Shown: positions 16,221-25,985, counted from the first letter of the stretch. The stretch is 64,000 bases of DNA from Anaerolineae bacterium (GCA_013178095.1 JABLXK010000011.1:1-64000); one strand, 5' to 3'. Numbers and translations are program-made. Notes: generated by a model not told the origin, from the sequence alone.

Positions 16221-18437
16221 TTACGTTATTGATTTTACCCGATGTCGCAGCCAGGTGGCGGCTACACCCTGATGGCGTTTGATCACCAATACCGGGCATT
16301 CAGCATTCTCGGCAACCGAATCGGCCACTTTCCCAAACAGATAACCGTTGGGTTTCTCGTCTTCGGAAGAACCGATGATGACCATGTCATAGTGATTATT
16401 CTTTATCTCCGCCAGCAGTGCGTTCTCCACCTGGTCGGAGAATAGCAAGCGCAGCGAAGCATTCTGGGGCTGCTCTTTGAGTTCGGTGATGACCACTTCC
16501 TGCAGATAAGCCATCTCGTCTTCCAGCATCTCCACGTCTTTCTCGGTTGGCAGGACGCGCACGAAATCCAGGTGGGCGTTTTCCAACCCGGCGATCCTGT
16601 TGGCGATTTGCACTGCCAGCCGGCAATGCAGCCCGCCGCCAACCGGCACCAGGATGGTCTGCATTTTTTCCAGGCTGCGGTCGTTCAACACGCCGATGTT
16701 GGCTTTGACGTTGCCGCAAATCTCTCTGATCGAACCCTCGGAAAGGTGGCTGGCGGAATGTCTTTCAGGCCAGGGGAGCAGGATCAAGCGAGTGTTGGTA
16801 TCCAGCTCGACTTCCTGCCGCAAACTCGCGGCGAATGATTTGCCAACGACCATCTTGGTGTACATGGGCACGTTGCGATCGACCGCGTAATGAATGAATT
16901 TTCTCAGGATTTGCTGGCGCTGCCCGTCCACTTTTTTCAGGTATTCATCGCGGTTGCCGTTTTGGTTGATCAACGCATCCGTCACCACCGAGGTCAGGCA
17001 CAGGTTGAGGTCCTGGTCGGCCTGGGCCATGGCGGTTCCCAGGCTGATCAAATTGGCGGAAAGGTGCGGTTGCAGGATGGGGATGAGAATGCGCGATTTT
17101 CCGGGAACCACTTCTTTTTTATGCGTTTCTACATAGGTCTTCGACAATTCTCTCAAATAATAGTAGATGGTCAACGTACCGATGATGCCCACCAGGAACA
17201 GCAGGGACTTGCGGTCGGAAAACAGGATTACGATCAGGCAGGTCAAGGTCGCAACCAGCGGTGTCAGCGGGAAGAGCGGCGCCTTGAACGGCCGGTTGAT
17301 AGCCGGAAATTTTTTCCGCAGGGTGATCATGGCAAAGTTAGAGAAAAACAGCACGAACAGGTAACCGGCGGAGGTGATATAGCTCAGAAAGTCGACCACC
17401 CCGTTGATCGAGATCAGGGAAGAAATTGTGCCGATCAGCAAAATAGCCATGAACGGCACGCGGTAGCGATTCAGGCGGGAAAGGAAAGCCGGCCAGGCGC
17501 CGTCGCGGCTGAGGGTGAAGGTTTCGCGGGTGGCGCTGAGCATGGAAGAATTGACCGAGGTCAAAGCCCCGATCATGCCGGCCAGGCCGATCATTACCAC
17601 GCCGATTCCCGGCAGGAACACGCTGATGGCATCCGTTAGGGCAGTTTCCGAACCGGCCAATTGATTCCAGGGAACCGTGCCCAGGGTCACCAGGACGGTC
17701 AGGCTGTATACCACCGTAATGATGATCAGGCTGATGATAATCGCCAGCGGAATGTTCTTGTTGGGATTACGCACTTCCTCGGCGTCATCCGCGATCACCT
17801 CGAAGCCCACGTAAACGGCGTACAACAGGGCAATCGTGCGCAGGAAAGCGCTCAAGTTCGCGAAGAAACCGTCGAAAATGAAAAACTGCCCATTGGGCAT
17901 GAAGGTTTCGATCTTGAAACCGGTCGGCGATAGAAAACCTGCCCCAATGTAGACTGCAAAAGAGAACACCAGAAAACCGCCCATGATGATCTGAGCGTTA
18001 CCAACTTTAATGACGCCCAGGATATTCAGGAAGGTGAAGAAAGCGATGATCAGGATTGCTACCGGAACAATTGGCAGCGAGGGGATGAACACGCTGAGCG
18101 AATAAGCGAAACCGACTGCCGACAAAGCGCAGTAAAACGTGCTGGAAATGCTGTCCAGCGAGCCGACCAGAAATGACAGCAGCCCCTTTCCCCAGGCTTC
18201 GCGTACGTAGGTCATGGCGCCGCCTGTTTCCGGGTAGACGGTAGCCAGCTCGCAATAATTGATGGCGATGCTGAAACTCAACAGGCCGCCAATCAATACC
18301 GCCAGGATGGCCGACGGGCCGGAGACCGCCGCGGCGTGGCCGGTGAGCACAAAGATACCTGAACCCAACGTTCCCGCGGTGCCCAGCATGATAACCTGAA
18401 ACAAATTCAATTGGCGTTTTAAAACTCGTTTACCCAT
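16221..18437 (-). CDS. APC-family amino acid permease fused to UspA domains, copy 2
   Basis: This is a 738-residue paralogue of the following gene. The permease part keeps the GSGIF motif in helix 1 (LGSGIFVLTGHAA), as well as ETGGAMTYVREAWG and the FEVIADDAEEVRNP loop. The C-terminal UspA pair ends in IIGSSEDEKPNGYLFGKVAD and VLVIKRHQG. UspA domains usually bind ATP or AMP and here may gate transport by energy state; that is an inference. The copies are 41 bases apart and probably cotranscribed. Two hairpins lie upstream of this first gene. Confidence 0.9.
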   Translation of the reverse strand: MGKRVLKRQLNLFQVIMLGTAGTLGSGIFVLTGHAAAVSGPSAILAVLIGGLLSFSIAINYCELATVYPETGGAMTYVREAWGKGLLSFLVGSLDSISSTFYCALSAVGFAYSLSVFIPSLPIVPVAILIIAFFTFLNILGVIKVGNAQIIMGGFLVFSFAVYIGAGFLSPTGFKIETFMPNGQFFIFDGFFANLSAFLRTIALLYAVYVGFEVIADDAEEVRNPNKNIPLAIIISLIIITVVYSLTVLVTLGTVPWNQLAGSETALTDAISVFLPGIGVVMIGLAGMIGALTSVNSSMLSATRETFTLSRDGAWPAFLSRLNRYRVPFMAILLIGTISSLISINGVVDFLSYITSAGYLFVLFFSNFAMITLRKKFPAINRPFKAPLFPLTPLVATLTCLIVILFSDRKSLLFLVGIIGTLTIYYYLRELSKTYVETHKKEVVPGKSRILIPILQPHLSANLISLGTAMAQADQDLNLCLTSVVTDALINQNGNRDEYLKKVDGQRQQILRKFIHYAVDRNVPMYTKMVVGKSFAASLRQEVELDTNTRLILLPWPERHSASHLSEGSIREICGNVKANIGVLNDRSLEKMQTILVPVGGGLHCRLAVQIANRIAGLENAHLDFVRVLPTEKDVEMLEDEMAYLQEVVITELKEQPQNASLRLLFSDQVENALLAEIKNNHYDMVIIGSSEDEKPNGYLFGKVADSVAENAECPVLVIKRHQGVAATWLRHRVKSIT

Positions 18438-18485
18438 ACGCAGTTCAATCTCTCATTTCTTGATAAAAGTTTGTTTAACAAAATA

Positions 18486-18514
18486 ACAGCGACTTAATCC
18501 TGCCAAGTCACTGT
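18486..18514 (-). terminator. hairpin ahead of the permease pair
   Basis: ACAGCGACTT pairs with AAGTCACTGT (one mismatch); the minus strand then reads TTATTTTG. It lies 49 bases before the permease start, so it is either a second terminator for the lipoprotein gene or a leader attenuator. Confidence 0.5.
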
Positions 18515-18601
18515 TTTAATATTTTAGCGAAGATAACGTTATATTATTCGTATATACCTGTTATATCGAAGACAAACAACATTATACTGTATGTCAATAT
18601 T

Positions 18602-18637
18602 AAAGGAGCAACCTGTTTTATAGAGGCCGCTCCTTTT
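18602..18637 (-). terminator. intrinsic terminator of the lipoprotein gene
   Basis: On the minus strand AAAGGAGCGGCCT pairs with AGGTTGCTCCTTT (two G-T pairs) around a loop of about ten bases, followed by AATATT. It is placed 24 bases after the lipoprotein stop. Confidence 0.75.
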
Positions 18638-18660
18638 TAATAAATTTTCCAGGGCAAAAG

Positions 18661-19530
18661 TTACGGGCAGACTTCCAGCAAAATGTCTTCCATCACTTCC
18701 GTACGAACGGAACGATCGCCGTCTTCGTCCTCGACCACGATCTGGTAACGCATGACCGCAAATTCGTAGGCATTGTAGTTGGCGATCTTGGTGGAAGTCA
18801 GGGTAATACTGTAAAGATCGTCACCCTTCTTGGACATGGCGTGACCGCTGTCCCACTTGGTATAAGCGCTGCTTTCGCGATCAGCGAAGCGCGTGAACAA
18901 AACCACCTGGAAAACGTCATCGGGGTTTGTCACGCGTGTAGATATGGTGATCTCATGAGTGCCGCAGGAATTGCTGCCGTAGAAAAACTTATCCTTGCTG
19001 TGCTTGATATCGAATAAGGTGATCCCTTCGGGTGTTTTGGTCGGTTCGGGCTCTTCCTCTTTCTCTTTTTCCTCATCCTTTGGCTTTTCCTCTTTCTGCT
19101 CAACCACCACCGGCGCAGCAGGCGCCTGGATGGTCACGGTCGCGGCGGCATAATCGCTCCATGCCCCACTGGTACTTTGGGCGCGCACGCGGATGGTATG
19201 GCTGCCGGATACCGCTGGCTGCCAGTTATACTGCAGCGCCACCACCTGCTGATCGGAGCCGGGAGTGGCAAACGAATTGACCACCTCGCCATTGATGGTC
19301 AGCTCAACCGCCGATATCCCGTCCGTGCTGCTGGCGTGATAAGCAATGTTAACTGGTGCCATCGGCAGGGTCGTGCCATTGGCCGGTGCATCCACCCCGG
19401 CTTCGACTGGGGCAACTTCAGGTTTATCGCTGCTCGAGTCGCCGCCCAGGTCGATCGTGATCCCGCCGCTGCCGCAAGAAGCCAACAATAGTGCAAATAA
19501 AACTGTTATTCCAATTTGGTATCTCTTCAT
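18661..19530 (-). CDS. lipoprotein with Ig-like domain and Glu/Lys-rich linker
   Basis: This is a 289-residue secreted lipoprotein with signal sequence and lipobox LLASC (C19). Residues about 45-130 form a bacterial Ig-like fold (VDAPANGTTLP ... SGSHTIRVRAQSTSGAWSDYAAATVTI). A charged linker of alternating K, E and P follows at about 140-165. A C-terminal domain of about 120 residues (DIKHSKDKFFYGSNSCGTHEITISTRV) contains two cysteines that could pair (SCG and the final EVCP). Function is unknown; such proteins are surface-exposed. GAGGTGA precedes the ATG. Confidence 0.8.
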   Translation of the reverse strand: MKRYQIGITVLFALLLASCGSGGITIDLGGDSSSDKPEVAPVEAGVDAPANGTTLPMAPVNIAYHASSTDGISAVELTINGEVVNSFATPGSDQQVVALQYNWQPAVSGSHTIRVRAQSTSGAWSDYAAATVTIQAPAAPVVVEQKEEKPKDEEKEKEEEPEPTKTPEGITLFDIKHSKDKFFYGSNSCGTHEITISTRVTNPDDVFQVVLFTRFADRESSAYTKWDSGHAMSKKGDDLYSITLTSTKIANYNAYEFAVMRYQIVVEDEDGDRSVRTEVMEDILLEVCP

Positions 19531-19617
19531 CTCTCACCTCATTGCTCTCGACTATAAACTTAAATCATTATAGCAAGTCGGGCGGCGTAAAATCAATCGG
19601 TTCATTCATGTATTTTT

Positions 19618-20514
19618 TTATTGGTAATAATCAAGCAGATCGAACCAATAAGCCAGATATTTCCACTGTCCCCACTCTTCATAAATCGCGAGGGCTTTCT
19701 TCAGATCGAAATCATTATCCTTGAAATACTTGGCGCGCATCAATTGCTGGAACACCGAGTCGACCGGGATCTCGTCATATCTGCCCAGCAGCATCAACAC
19801 CGACGCGGCGGCGTAGCTGCCGATACCCTTGATCGCCAGTAATTCTTTCCGAATTTCCGAGGTGGTGCGCCCGCCATCCCGCAAATTTTCGAACGTATCC
19901 CCTCCGGCGTAAAAATCAACGGCTAATTGGTGGATGAAAGGCGCGCGATAACCCAACCGGGTTTGGTTCTGAAAATCTTCTAAGGACAGAGAGGCAATTG
20001 TCTCTGGTTTTGGAAAAGCCTTCAATTCCGGATCCAGGGGGTGCGGGCTGCCGAAAGCATGCACCATTTCGGCCACCATGCGGCGGGTGCCGCCCCACTG
20101 GATATTGGTGGTGCAAATCACTTTTACGATATCCTCAAACAAGCCGGGCGAGCGCAGCAGCCGTCCCTTGCCGGGGGCCATCGCGGACCAGGGCTTTCCC
20201 ATCCGGCGGCACAGGCGGTAGAACTCCGTGAAATCCTCATCCAGCCGCAGCATATGGCGGGTGCGGTTTTCCACCTCGCGCAAATCACCCGCCGACAACC
20301 GCGAGGCATGCCGGATCGTAACCCGCACGCGCTCATCCGGCGCAGCGATAACGAGCTCAACCACTTTTGCGGAACTCAACTCCTCAATGCGGGAAAACGA
20401 TATTTCTTCCGCATGGTAACAGTTGGGCAGCAAATCCACCCAGCTGTGCGCCTGAAGCAGGTTTTTAAAATCAAAAGGTTGGGGAAGGTCCAATTCCAGA
20501 CAAGTTGTCGCCAT
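19618..20514 (-). CDS. AlkA-like DNA glycosylase (HhH-GPD superfamily)
   Basis: The 298-residue protein has an HhH-GPD core: LLAIKGIGSYAAASVLMLLGRYDEIPVDS with helix-hairpin-helix at about 226-238 and the catalytic aspartate D252. There is no C-terminal four-cysteine Fe-S loop, which separates it from EndoIII/MutY and favours the 3-methyladenine/8-oxoguanine branch. It would excise damaged bases in base-excision repair. It is oriented with the lipoprotein and the small membrane protein genes, and a common transcript is possible. Confidence 0.82.
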   Translation of the reverse strand: MATTCLELDLPQPFDFKNLLQAHSWVDLLPNCYHAEEISFSRIEELSSAKVVELVIAAPDERVRVTIRHASRLSAGDLREVENRTRHMLRLDEDFTEFYRLCRRMGKPWSAMAPGKGRLLRSPGLFEDIVKVICTTNIQWGGTRRMVAEMVHAFGSPHPLDPELKAFPKPETIASLSLEDFQNQTRLGYRAPFIHQLAVDFYAGGDTFENLRDGGRTTSEIRKELLAIKGIGSYAAASVLMLLGRYDEIPVDSVFQQLMRAKYFKDNDFDLKKALAIYEEWGQWKYLAYWFDLLDYYQ

Positions 20515-20519
20515 ACGGA

Positions 20520-20708
20520 TTATTTTAAGTATCCCCGCTGATAAGCGAAGGCAATCATCAGGAAAATGGCTGCAAATCCTCCGAATATCACCCCGCTGAC
20601 CGTTTCATGCGTCTGGAAAGAGGATGCCGATTGCACCCCCAGCAAAACAGCCGCCGCCACACAAACCGCGATCCAGCGCGTCTTTCTGGAATATCCGCTT
20701 TTCTTCAT
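20520..20708 (-). CDS. small two-helix membrane protein, unknown function
   Basis: Starting at ATG 20708 gives 62 residues: a basic head (MKKSGYSRKTR), a hydrophobic helix WIAVCVAAAVLLGV, a short polar turn, and a second helix VSGVIFGGFAAIFLMIAFAY with a basic tail. The upstream ATG at 20744 would add 12 residues. It lies just before the glycosylase gene on the same strand. I do not recognise the family. Confidence 0.5.
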   Translation of the reverse strand: MKKSGYSRKTRWIAVCVAAAVLLGVQSASSFQTHETVSGVIFGGFAAIFLMIAFAYQRGYLK

Positions 20709-20762
20709 AAGACTAATGCTATCACGCCGGACAATAAACCGCAATTTTACGGAAGGATCTTT

Positions 20763-22856
20763 TTATCCACCAACCGGCGCTGCAACCGGGTCGGCCAGAG
20801 CTTGCTGCGAACTTTTCAGGATCGAAAGGATCTGCTCTGCGCTGCCGGCGTTGGCGATCAGGGTGCGGTTTTCGGGCAATGCGAAAAAACTGAAGACGTG
20901 CGAAAGGATATCGGTATGCACGGAATTTACCGGTGAAGAGAATGCCAGCGCGATCTTGACGGGATCATAAAGTTTGTGCCCGAAAGCAATTGGCTTTTCC
21001 AGGGTGATCAGGCTGATCGCCAATTTTTTGGAGCCCATCTCCGGTCCGGCGTGCAGCAGGGCGGTGTTAGGCGCAATGACCATGTAAGCGCCGTACAGGC
21101 TATAGAGGTTTTTCATAGCGTTGATGTAGCTGGGCCAAATCGCGTCGACTTTTAATAAGAGCCTGCCAGCCGCTTCGATGACTTCGGCAGGCTGCCGGGC
21201 TTGAATCGCGGTTTGGATAGTATGGCTGTCTAAAATTTCATTGAACCCGGATTGGCGCTTGACAAAGGGCGGGGCTGCTTCAAGCGGATACCTGGAATCG
21301 AGCTCCAATGTGCGCCGGATATGAGCAATGTCTTCTTCCGTCAACAATGAATTAACCTTGATCTGGGGCACGCTGGTGATATTGCCGAGCGGAATGGTGG
21401 AAATGATCGCATCGCAGCCTTCGATTAACGCGGTATCATGGGCCAATTCAAAAACCGAAACCATCTCCACCACATCGATTTCCGGCAGCAGCGTATTCAA
21501 CTGGCTGCGCAGGGAAAAAGCTGTGGCGATTCCCGCACCGCACACCAAAAGAACCCTGCGTTGAAAAGAAGATGAGCGCACGCGTTCTAACGCCGCCAGG
21601 GTGTGATTGGAAATTGCCATGATAATTTCTTCGATGTTGTGCACCTGCTCCGCCGCAAGAATGGGCGTCAGGATCTTTGACAGAATCTGCTCGGTTGAAT
21701 TCCGGCTCGCACTGATCTTTGGAAAACTGCCGGCTGTCTCGGCGAAGCCCCTCTGATCGGCATTATGATCTAGTTCCCACTCGATGCAGCCTGTCAATTC
21801 TTTATCCTCATACAGGCCCGCGTGCAGATACTTGGCGATTTCATGAACAACCGCCCTGGACAATTTGCTATGACTTCCTTTGGTATTGATGTTTAATCGC
21901 TGCCCGCCGCTATCGTTCGCGCCGTAGATGAAACATTGGGAAAGTAAATTGGCAAGGTATTGCGTCTCGGCATCCAAATCCAAACCCGCCTGGTTGGGGT
22001 GCACATCATCCAATATTTTCCGGGCATCGCTTGCATAACCCACGCGCTCATTATCCTTGTTTACGGGTGCATTTTTGATGACCATCCCAGTCCGGATGCG
22101 GTTCTTCATGATTCCCAAATAGAGCGTCAATTCGATATGCGTGCGGTCGAACAAATTTCGGTTGTATTTTTTTTCAAGTTCCCTGATCTGCCGTTCGCAG
22201 AGCGGCAATTCCATCTCTTTCAGCATACGCTGGGCTTTATGAAAAAACAGGCTTCGCTCGATTGCACCCAGCTCGACATCTTCGACCGGCAGGATGCAAG
22301 CCTGGACAAGGAAATCCTGTCCGAGATTTTGAAACAGGATCTCCTGAATCGCTTCGCGGATCTTCAATTCCTCGCCGGCCAGATGAAACGGCGCATTGCG
22401 CTTCGCAACCAGTTTGAGGGAAAAAGATTCCAGCCAGGCGCGCACCTTGTCGATATCCCGGTAAAAACTGGTATAGGAGATTTCGGTTGCCTCGCGGATT
22501 TCCGCGGGCGTCAGGTCGGCACCGGAAGTCAGGATAATTTGGATCAGCAGTTGAACCCGTTCATTCTGGTTCAGGATACCGAAATCTTCCTGATCGCCCT
22601 GGATCAGATCAAGGATTTTTTGTTTTTCCTGGGCTTTCAGGTTGATAAGAATTCCCTCGTTGGGTTTTTGCAGGATCTCAATGCCGCTGAATGCCAGGCA
22701 AGCCTGAATTTTTTTGATGGAATAACGCACCTGGGAAATTGACAGGTTAAGGGAATCCGCCAGGTGCTGGGCGCTGATCGAATCCGCCTGGTTAAGCAAA
22801 GCCGCCAGGACTTTTTTGCTGTTGGATGACAGGCAGGATATCAATTTTTCAAACAT
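20763..22856 (-). CDS. PRD-type PTS-controlled transcriptional regulator (MtlR/LicR-like)
   Basis: The 697-residue regulator has an N-terminal HTH (SISAQHLADSLNLSISQVRYSIKKI, 26-50), a second HTH region, PRD1 at about 190-260 with H206 and H240, and a second PRD position at about 330-420 whose usual HL..R motif is hard to see. An EIIB-like domain follows with C439 in VCGAGIATA, then an EIIA-like C-terminal domain with H602. Such proteins are phosphorylated by PTS components and activate a sugar operon. It is divergent from the galactitol-type PTS genes, which are the probable target. Confidence 0.9.
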   Translation of the reverse strand: MFEKLISCLSSNSKKVLAALLNQADSISAQHLADSLNLSISQVRYSIKKIQACLAFSGIEILQKPNEGILINLKAQEKQKILDLIQGDQEDFGILNQNERVQLLIQIILTSGADLTPAEIREATEISYTSFYRDIDKVRAWLESFSLKLVAKRNAPFHLAGEELKIREAIQEILFQNLGQDFLVQACILPVEDVELGAIERSLFFHKAQRMLKEMELPLCERQIRELEKKYNRNLFDRTHIELTLYLGIMKNRIRTGMVIKNAPVNKDNERVGYASDARKILDDVHPNQAGLDLDAETQYLANLLSQCFIYGANDSGGQRLNINTKGSHSKLSRAVVHEIAKYLHAGLYEDKELTGCIEWELDHNADQRGFAETAGSFPKISASRNSTEQILSKILTPILAAEQVHNIEEIIMAISNHTLAALERVRSSSFQRRVLLVCGAGIATAFSLRSQLNTLLPEIDVVEMVSVFELAHDTALIEGCDAIISTIPLGNITSVPQIKVNSLLTEEDIAHIRRTLELDSRYPLEAAPPFVKRQSGFNEILDSHTIQTAIQARQPAEVIEAAGRLLLKVDAIWPSYINAMKNLYSLYGAYMVIAPNTALLHAGPEMGSKKLAISLITLEKPIAFGHKLYDPVKIALAFSSPVNSVHTDILSHVFSFFALPENRTLIANAGSAEQILSILKSSQQALADPVAAPVGG

Positions 22857-23011
22857 CTTCCTCCGGAAGGGAAGCTTCTTAATAACATTTTAAGGTTTTT
22901 TGCCATTAACCAAGTTCCATTATTAAAACATCTAATCAGGGAATTGTGAAATAGAAGCCGGATTTATTAAATGCTACACTGGCGTAGATCATATTTTTAA
23001 GGATTCAGCAA
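22857..23011. promoter_or_regulatory. divergent control region of the PRD regulator and PTS operon
   Basis: This 155-bp AT-rich spacer between two divergent genes must hold both promoters and the regulator's site. TACACT at 22975-22980 is a candidate -10 for the PTS operon, but I find no convincing -35 or long dyad. The ribosome site AAGGATT precedes the EIIA ATG. Confidence 0.4.
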
Positions 23012-23497
23012 ATGAGCTTACCGATATTCACCAGCGAGATGATTTTTATCCACCCCGAACTTAAGGATCATAACCGGGAAGATGTGATCCAATTTTTGTG
23101 CGCGAAGATGGCGGACCAGAACTACGTGACCGATGAATACTTTGAACAGGTCATTCACCGGGAAGCGCTTCACCCGACCGGGCTGCCAACCCTGCCGGCG
23201 GCTTCCGCTGTGCCGCACGCGGATCCCATTGGGGTCAACCACACTGGGATCGCGTTGGCTGTGCTCGACAAGCCAGTCATCTTCAATGCGATGGACAATC
23301 CCAAGCTGGAATTATCCGTCTCGCTCGTGTTCCTGATGTCGTTTATCAAGGGCGACCAGATCGCGGTATTGCGCTGGATTTCCAATGTGTTAGGCAGCCA
23401 GGAAATTGTGCGCAGCATCACCCAGGCAGCCGACGCCGAGGGCGCCTACCGCATCATTGAACCCTTTTTAAAAAATAACCACGAAAGCAGAGGATAG
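23012..23497 (+). CDS. PTS EIIA component, galactitol/fructose type
   Basis: This 161-residue cytoplasmic phosphocarrier accepts phosphate from HPr on H69 in the AVPHADP motif and passes it to EIIB. The PTGLPT lead-in and VFLMSFIKGDQIAVLRW segment fit the PTS EIIA type-2 (GatA-like) group. It is first in the operon with the aldolase, EIIB and EIIC genes; only two bases separate its stop from the next ATG. Confidence 0.92.
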   Translation: MSLPIFTSEMIFIHPELKDHNREDVIQFLCAKMADQNYVTDEYFEQVIHREALHPTGLPTLPAASAVPHADPIGVNHTGIALAVLDKPVIFNAMDNPKLELSVSLVFLMSFIKGDQIAVLRWISNVLGSQEIVRSITQAADAEGAYRIIEPFLKNNHESRG

Positions 23498-23499
23498 AG

Positions 23500-24300
23500 A
23501 TGTCACAATTAGGCAAGGATTTTCGTTTAGCGCAAATCATCAACCAAAAAAGCAACAGACAAGTATGCGTGGCCATGGACCATAGCCCGGCTATCGGCCC
23601 GTGTGAAGGGTTAATCGACCCCGTCGCTACGATCGCCGCGGTTTGCGAGGGCAAACCGGATACGATTTTCACGCATTTCGGAAATATCAAGAAAGCCATG
23701 CCAGTGCTGGCAGCCAGCCGGATGCCGTTCCTTCTTTCCATCACAACCGCCACAACCAAGAGCGCCGATCCCAGCCGGGTTTACCTGGTAGACAGCGTGG
23801 AACATGCCCTGCTTATCGGAGCCTGCGGCGTTTCGATGCGCATTTTCGTCGGCGCGCCTTACGACTACGAGATGATCCAAAATCTCGCGCACGTGGCCGA
23901 GGAATGCGAAAAACTCGGCATGCCGCTGATGGCCATGATGTATCCCTACGGGTCGGATAACATGCTCGATCCCGAACATCTGAAACACGCCGCCCGCATC
24001 GGCGCCGAACTGGGAGCCGACATCGTCAAGACTTACTACACCGGCGACCCGCAGACCTTCAAACAGGTCACCGAAGCCTGCCCGGCGCCGATCGTCATGT
24101 CCGGCGGCCCGAAAGCCGACGAACCGATCGATTTTCTGAACATGGTCAAGGGCGCGCTGGATGGCGGCGCCATGGGAATCGCGGTCGGCCGAAACGTGTG
24201 GCAGAGCAAACAGCCGGTGAAAATGCTGGAAGCCATCAACCTGGTCGTGCATGAGAATGTACAGCCCCAGGCTGCATATGACAAAATATTCCTGTCTTAG
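23500..24300 (+). CDS. class I aldolase of the DhnA/LsrF type
   Basis: The 266-residue TIM-barrel protein starts with the family phrase VCVAMDHSPAIGP (D27) and has the Schiff-base lysine K177 in GADIVKTYYTGD. A phosphate-binding VMSGGPKAD and GGAMGIAVGRNVWQ follow. DhnA-type enzymes cleave fructose-1,6-bisphosphate or related ketose phosphates, and LsrF handles an autoinducer phosphate. Its place between EIIA and EIIB suggests it splits the phosphorylated product of the imported polyol (tagatose-bisphosphate-like) into triose phosphates. AGCAGAGGA precedes the ATG. Confidence 0.85.
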   Translation: MSQLGKDFRLAQIINQKSNRQVCVAMDHSPAIGPCEGLIDPVATIAAVCEGKPDTIFTHFGNIKKAMPVLAASRMPFLLSITTATTKSADPSRVYLVDSVEHALLIGACGVSMRIFVGAPYDYEMIQNLAHVAEECEKLGMPLMAMMYPYGSDNMLDPEHLKHAARIGAELGADIVKTYYTGDPQTFKQVTEACPAPIVMSGGPKADEPIDFLNMVKGALDGGAMGIAVGRNVWQSKQPVKMLEAINLVVHENVQPQAAYDKIFLS

Positions 24301-24309
24301 GAGATGTGT

Positions 24310-24615
24310 ATGGAAAATAGAATTTTCAAAATAGCTTCGGTTTGCGGCGCCGGCTACGCCACTTCCGGTTGGATTGCTGCCAGATTGGGAGATGCGCTGA
24401 AAGAGAGAAATATTGACGCGGATATCTCCGAAGTAAAAGTGGTTGATTTGGCATTGGTTGCTGAAAATTATGACCTGATCGTATCAGCCTCGGAATTAAG
24501 CGATATCTACAACGTTCCAGTCGTTGCCAGTTCATCGATCATCACCGGGATTGGCTTCGACGAAACACTGGAAAAGATTATTAAAAAATTAGAGGAGGTG
24601 AAAGACAAGAAATAA
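24310..24615 (+). CDS. PTS EIIB component, galactitol type
   Basis: This is a 101-residue P-loop-like phosphotransfer protein with the phospho-accepting C12 in SVCGAGYATS. It hands phosphate from EIIA to the sugar crossing EIIC. I choose ATG 24310 because AGGAGA sits at the proper distance; ATG 24304 would overlap that site. The Lys/Glu-rich tail is charged and probably flexible. Confidence 0.9.
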   Translation: MENRIFKIASVCGAGYATSGWIAARLGDALKERNIDADISEVKVVDLALVAENYDLIVSASELSDIYNVPVVASSSIITGIGFDETLEKIIKKLEEVKDKK

Positions 24616-24666
24616 AAATTTCTGTATCGCATATTTTTCACAATAATTTTTGGAGGTAATAAATAA

Positions 24667-25947
24667 ATGAATGCAATAGCTAATGCAATTAGTGTGTTTT
24701 TTGGGTGGATCAACTCCCTGGGCGCAACTGTAATGCTGCCTATCGCGTTGTTCTTGATTGGGATCGCTTTTGGATTAAAACCCGCCCAGTCATTCGTGAA
24801 TGGCCTGAAGGTTGGAATCGGTTTTTACGGATTGAACCTGATGACCGGGGCAATCGCAGGCACCGTTGGGCCTTTAGCCAATGCACTCGTCGAGCGCACC
24901 GGCCTCTCGCTCTCGATCCCGGATGTGGGCGTGGCATTACATTTCCCCATCACGTTCTCTTTAACTGCCGCAGCTTTTATGATCCCGCTGGGCATCCTGG
25001 TCAATGTGGTCATGCTGACGTTTAAATTGACCAAGACGGTAGACATCGACGTTTGGAACTTCTGGCCTTCCATGTTCTCATGGGCTTGCGTGCAGGGACT
25101 GACCGGCAATGCCTTCTTCGGCTTCCTGGCTTTCGTTTTCACAGTTGCCATTTCGCTGGTATTGGGTGACATGCAGGCTAAATACATCGAAAAGTACTAT
25201 AACATGCCGGGTATTTCCTTCCCGCATCCTTTTTCTTCCTTCTTCGGTTTGATCGCGTGGCCGTTCATGTGGCTGTTTGACAGGATCCCCGGACTCAAGG
25301 ATTGGAATGTAGATGTCGATTCCATGCAGAAAAAGATCGGCCCGCTGGGCAACTCGACCGTATTCGGACTGGTGATCGGTGTCGGCATCTCTTTCCTGGG
25401 CGGTTATGACGTCATCAAAGCCCTGCAAACCGGCGTGGTTGTGGCTGCCATCCTGTTGCTGCTGCCTGAAATGCTCAAGGTGTTGATGTCCGGTTTGTTC
25501 CCCATTTCGGAAGCCGCTCGCAAGTGGCTCACCCAGAAATTCCCCGGCCGCGAATTCTACATCGGCCTGGACTGCGCGGTTGGCGTTGCCCAGCCTTCTG
25601 CTGTGATTGTTGCAGTGCTGCTCATCCCCATCACTTTGCTCATGGCCACTATTCTGCCCGGCAATAAACTCCTGCCGTTGGCGGACCTGGCATACCTCGG
25701 GTTCTGGGTAGCCATGCCGATGGCCCAATTCAAAAATAACATTTTGAAAGGCGTCTTGTTTGGCGCGATAGCAATCAGCGTCAGCATGTTGATGGCCACT
25801 TCGATTGCCCCGCTTGTTACGCGATTGGGTGTTGAAGCCGGTTCAGCATTACCGGAAGGCGTCTCCCAGGTTTCCATGCTGACCATCTACCCCTGGGCAT
25901 GGGTAACCACCAAATTTGCTTCGTTGTTCACGGGTGGCATTTTCTAG
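24667..25947 (+). CDS. PTS EIIC permease, galactitol type
   Basis: The 426-residue membrane transporter has about ten hydrophobic segments. The opening FFGWINSLGATVMLPIALFLIGIAFGLKP and IGFYGLNLMTGAI are characteristic of the GatC family, which carries galactitol or a related hexitol or pentitol. It follows EIIB after a 51-base gap with TGGAGGT before the ATG. A strong terminator comes 39 bases after its stop. Confidence 0.9.
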   Translation: MNAIANAISVFFGWINSLGATVMLPIALFLIGIAFGLKPAQSFVNGLKVGIGFYGLNLMTGAIAGTVGPLANALVERTGLSLSIPDVGVALHFPITFSLTAAAFMIPLGILVNVVMLTFKLTKTVDIDVWNFWPSMFSWACVQGLTGNAFFGFLAFVFTVAISLVLGDMQAKYIEKYYNMPGISFPHPFSSFFGLIAWPFMWLFDRIPGLKDWNVDVDSMQKKIGPLGNSTVFGLVIGVGISFLGGYDVIKALQTGVVVAAILLLLPEMLKVLMSGLFPISEAARKWLTQKFPGREFYIGLDCAVGVAQPSAVIVAVLLIPITLLMATILPGNKLLPLADLAYLGFWVAMPMAQFKNNILKGVLFGAIAISVSMLMATSIAPLVTRLGVEAGSALPEGVSQVSMLTIYPWAWVTTKFASLFTGGIF

Positions 25948-25985
25948 AATTACCTACGAAAGGTTGACCTGATTAGGTAATGGGT

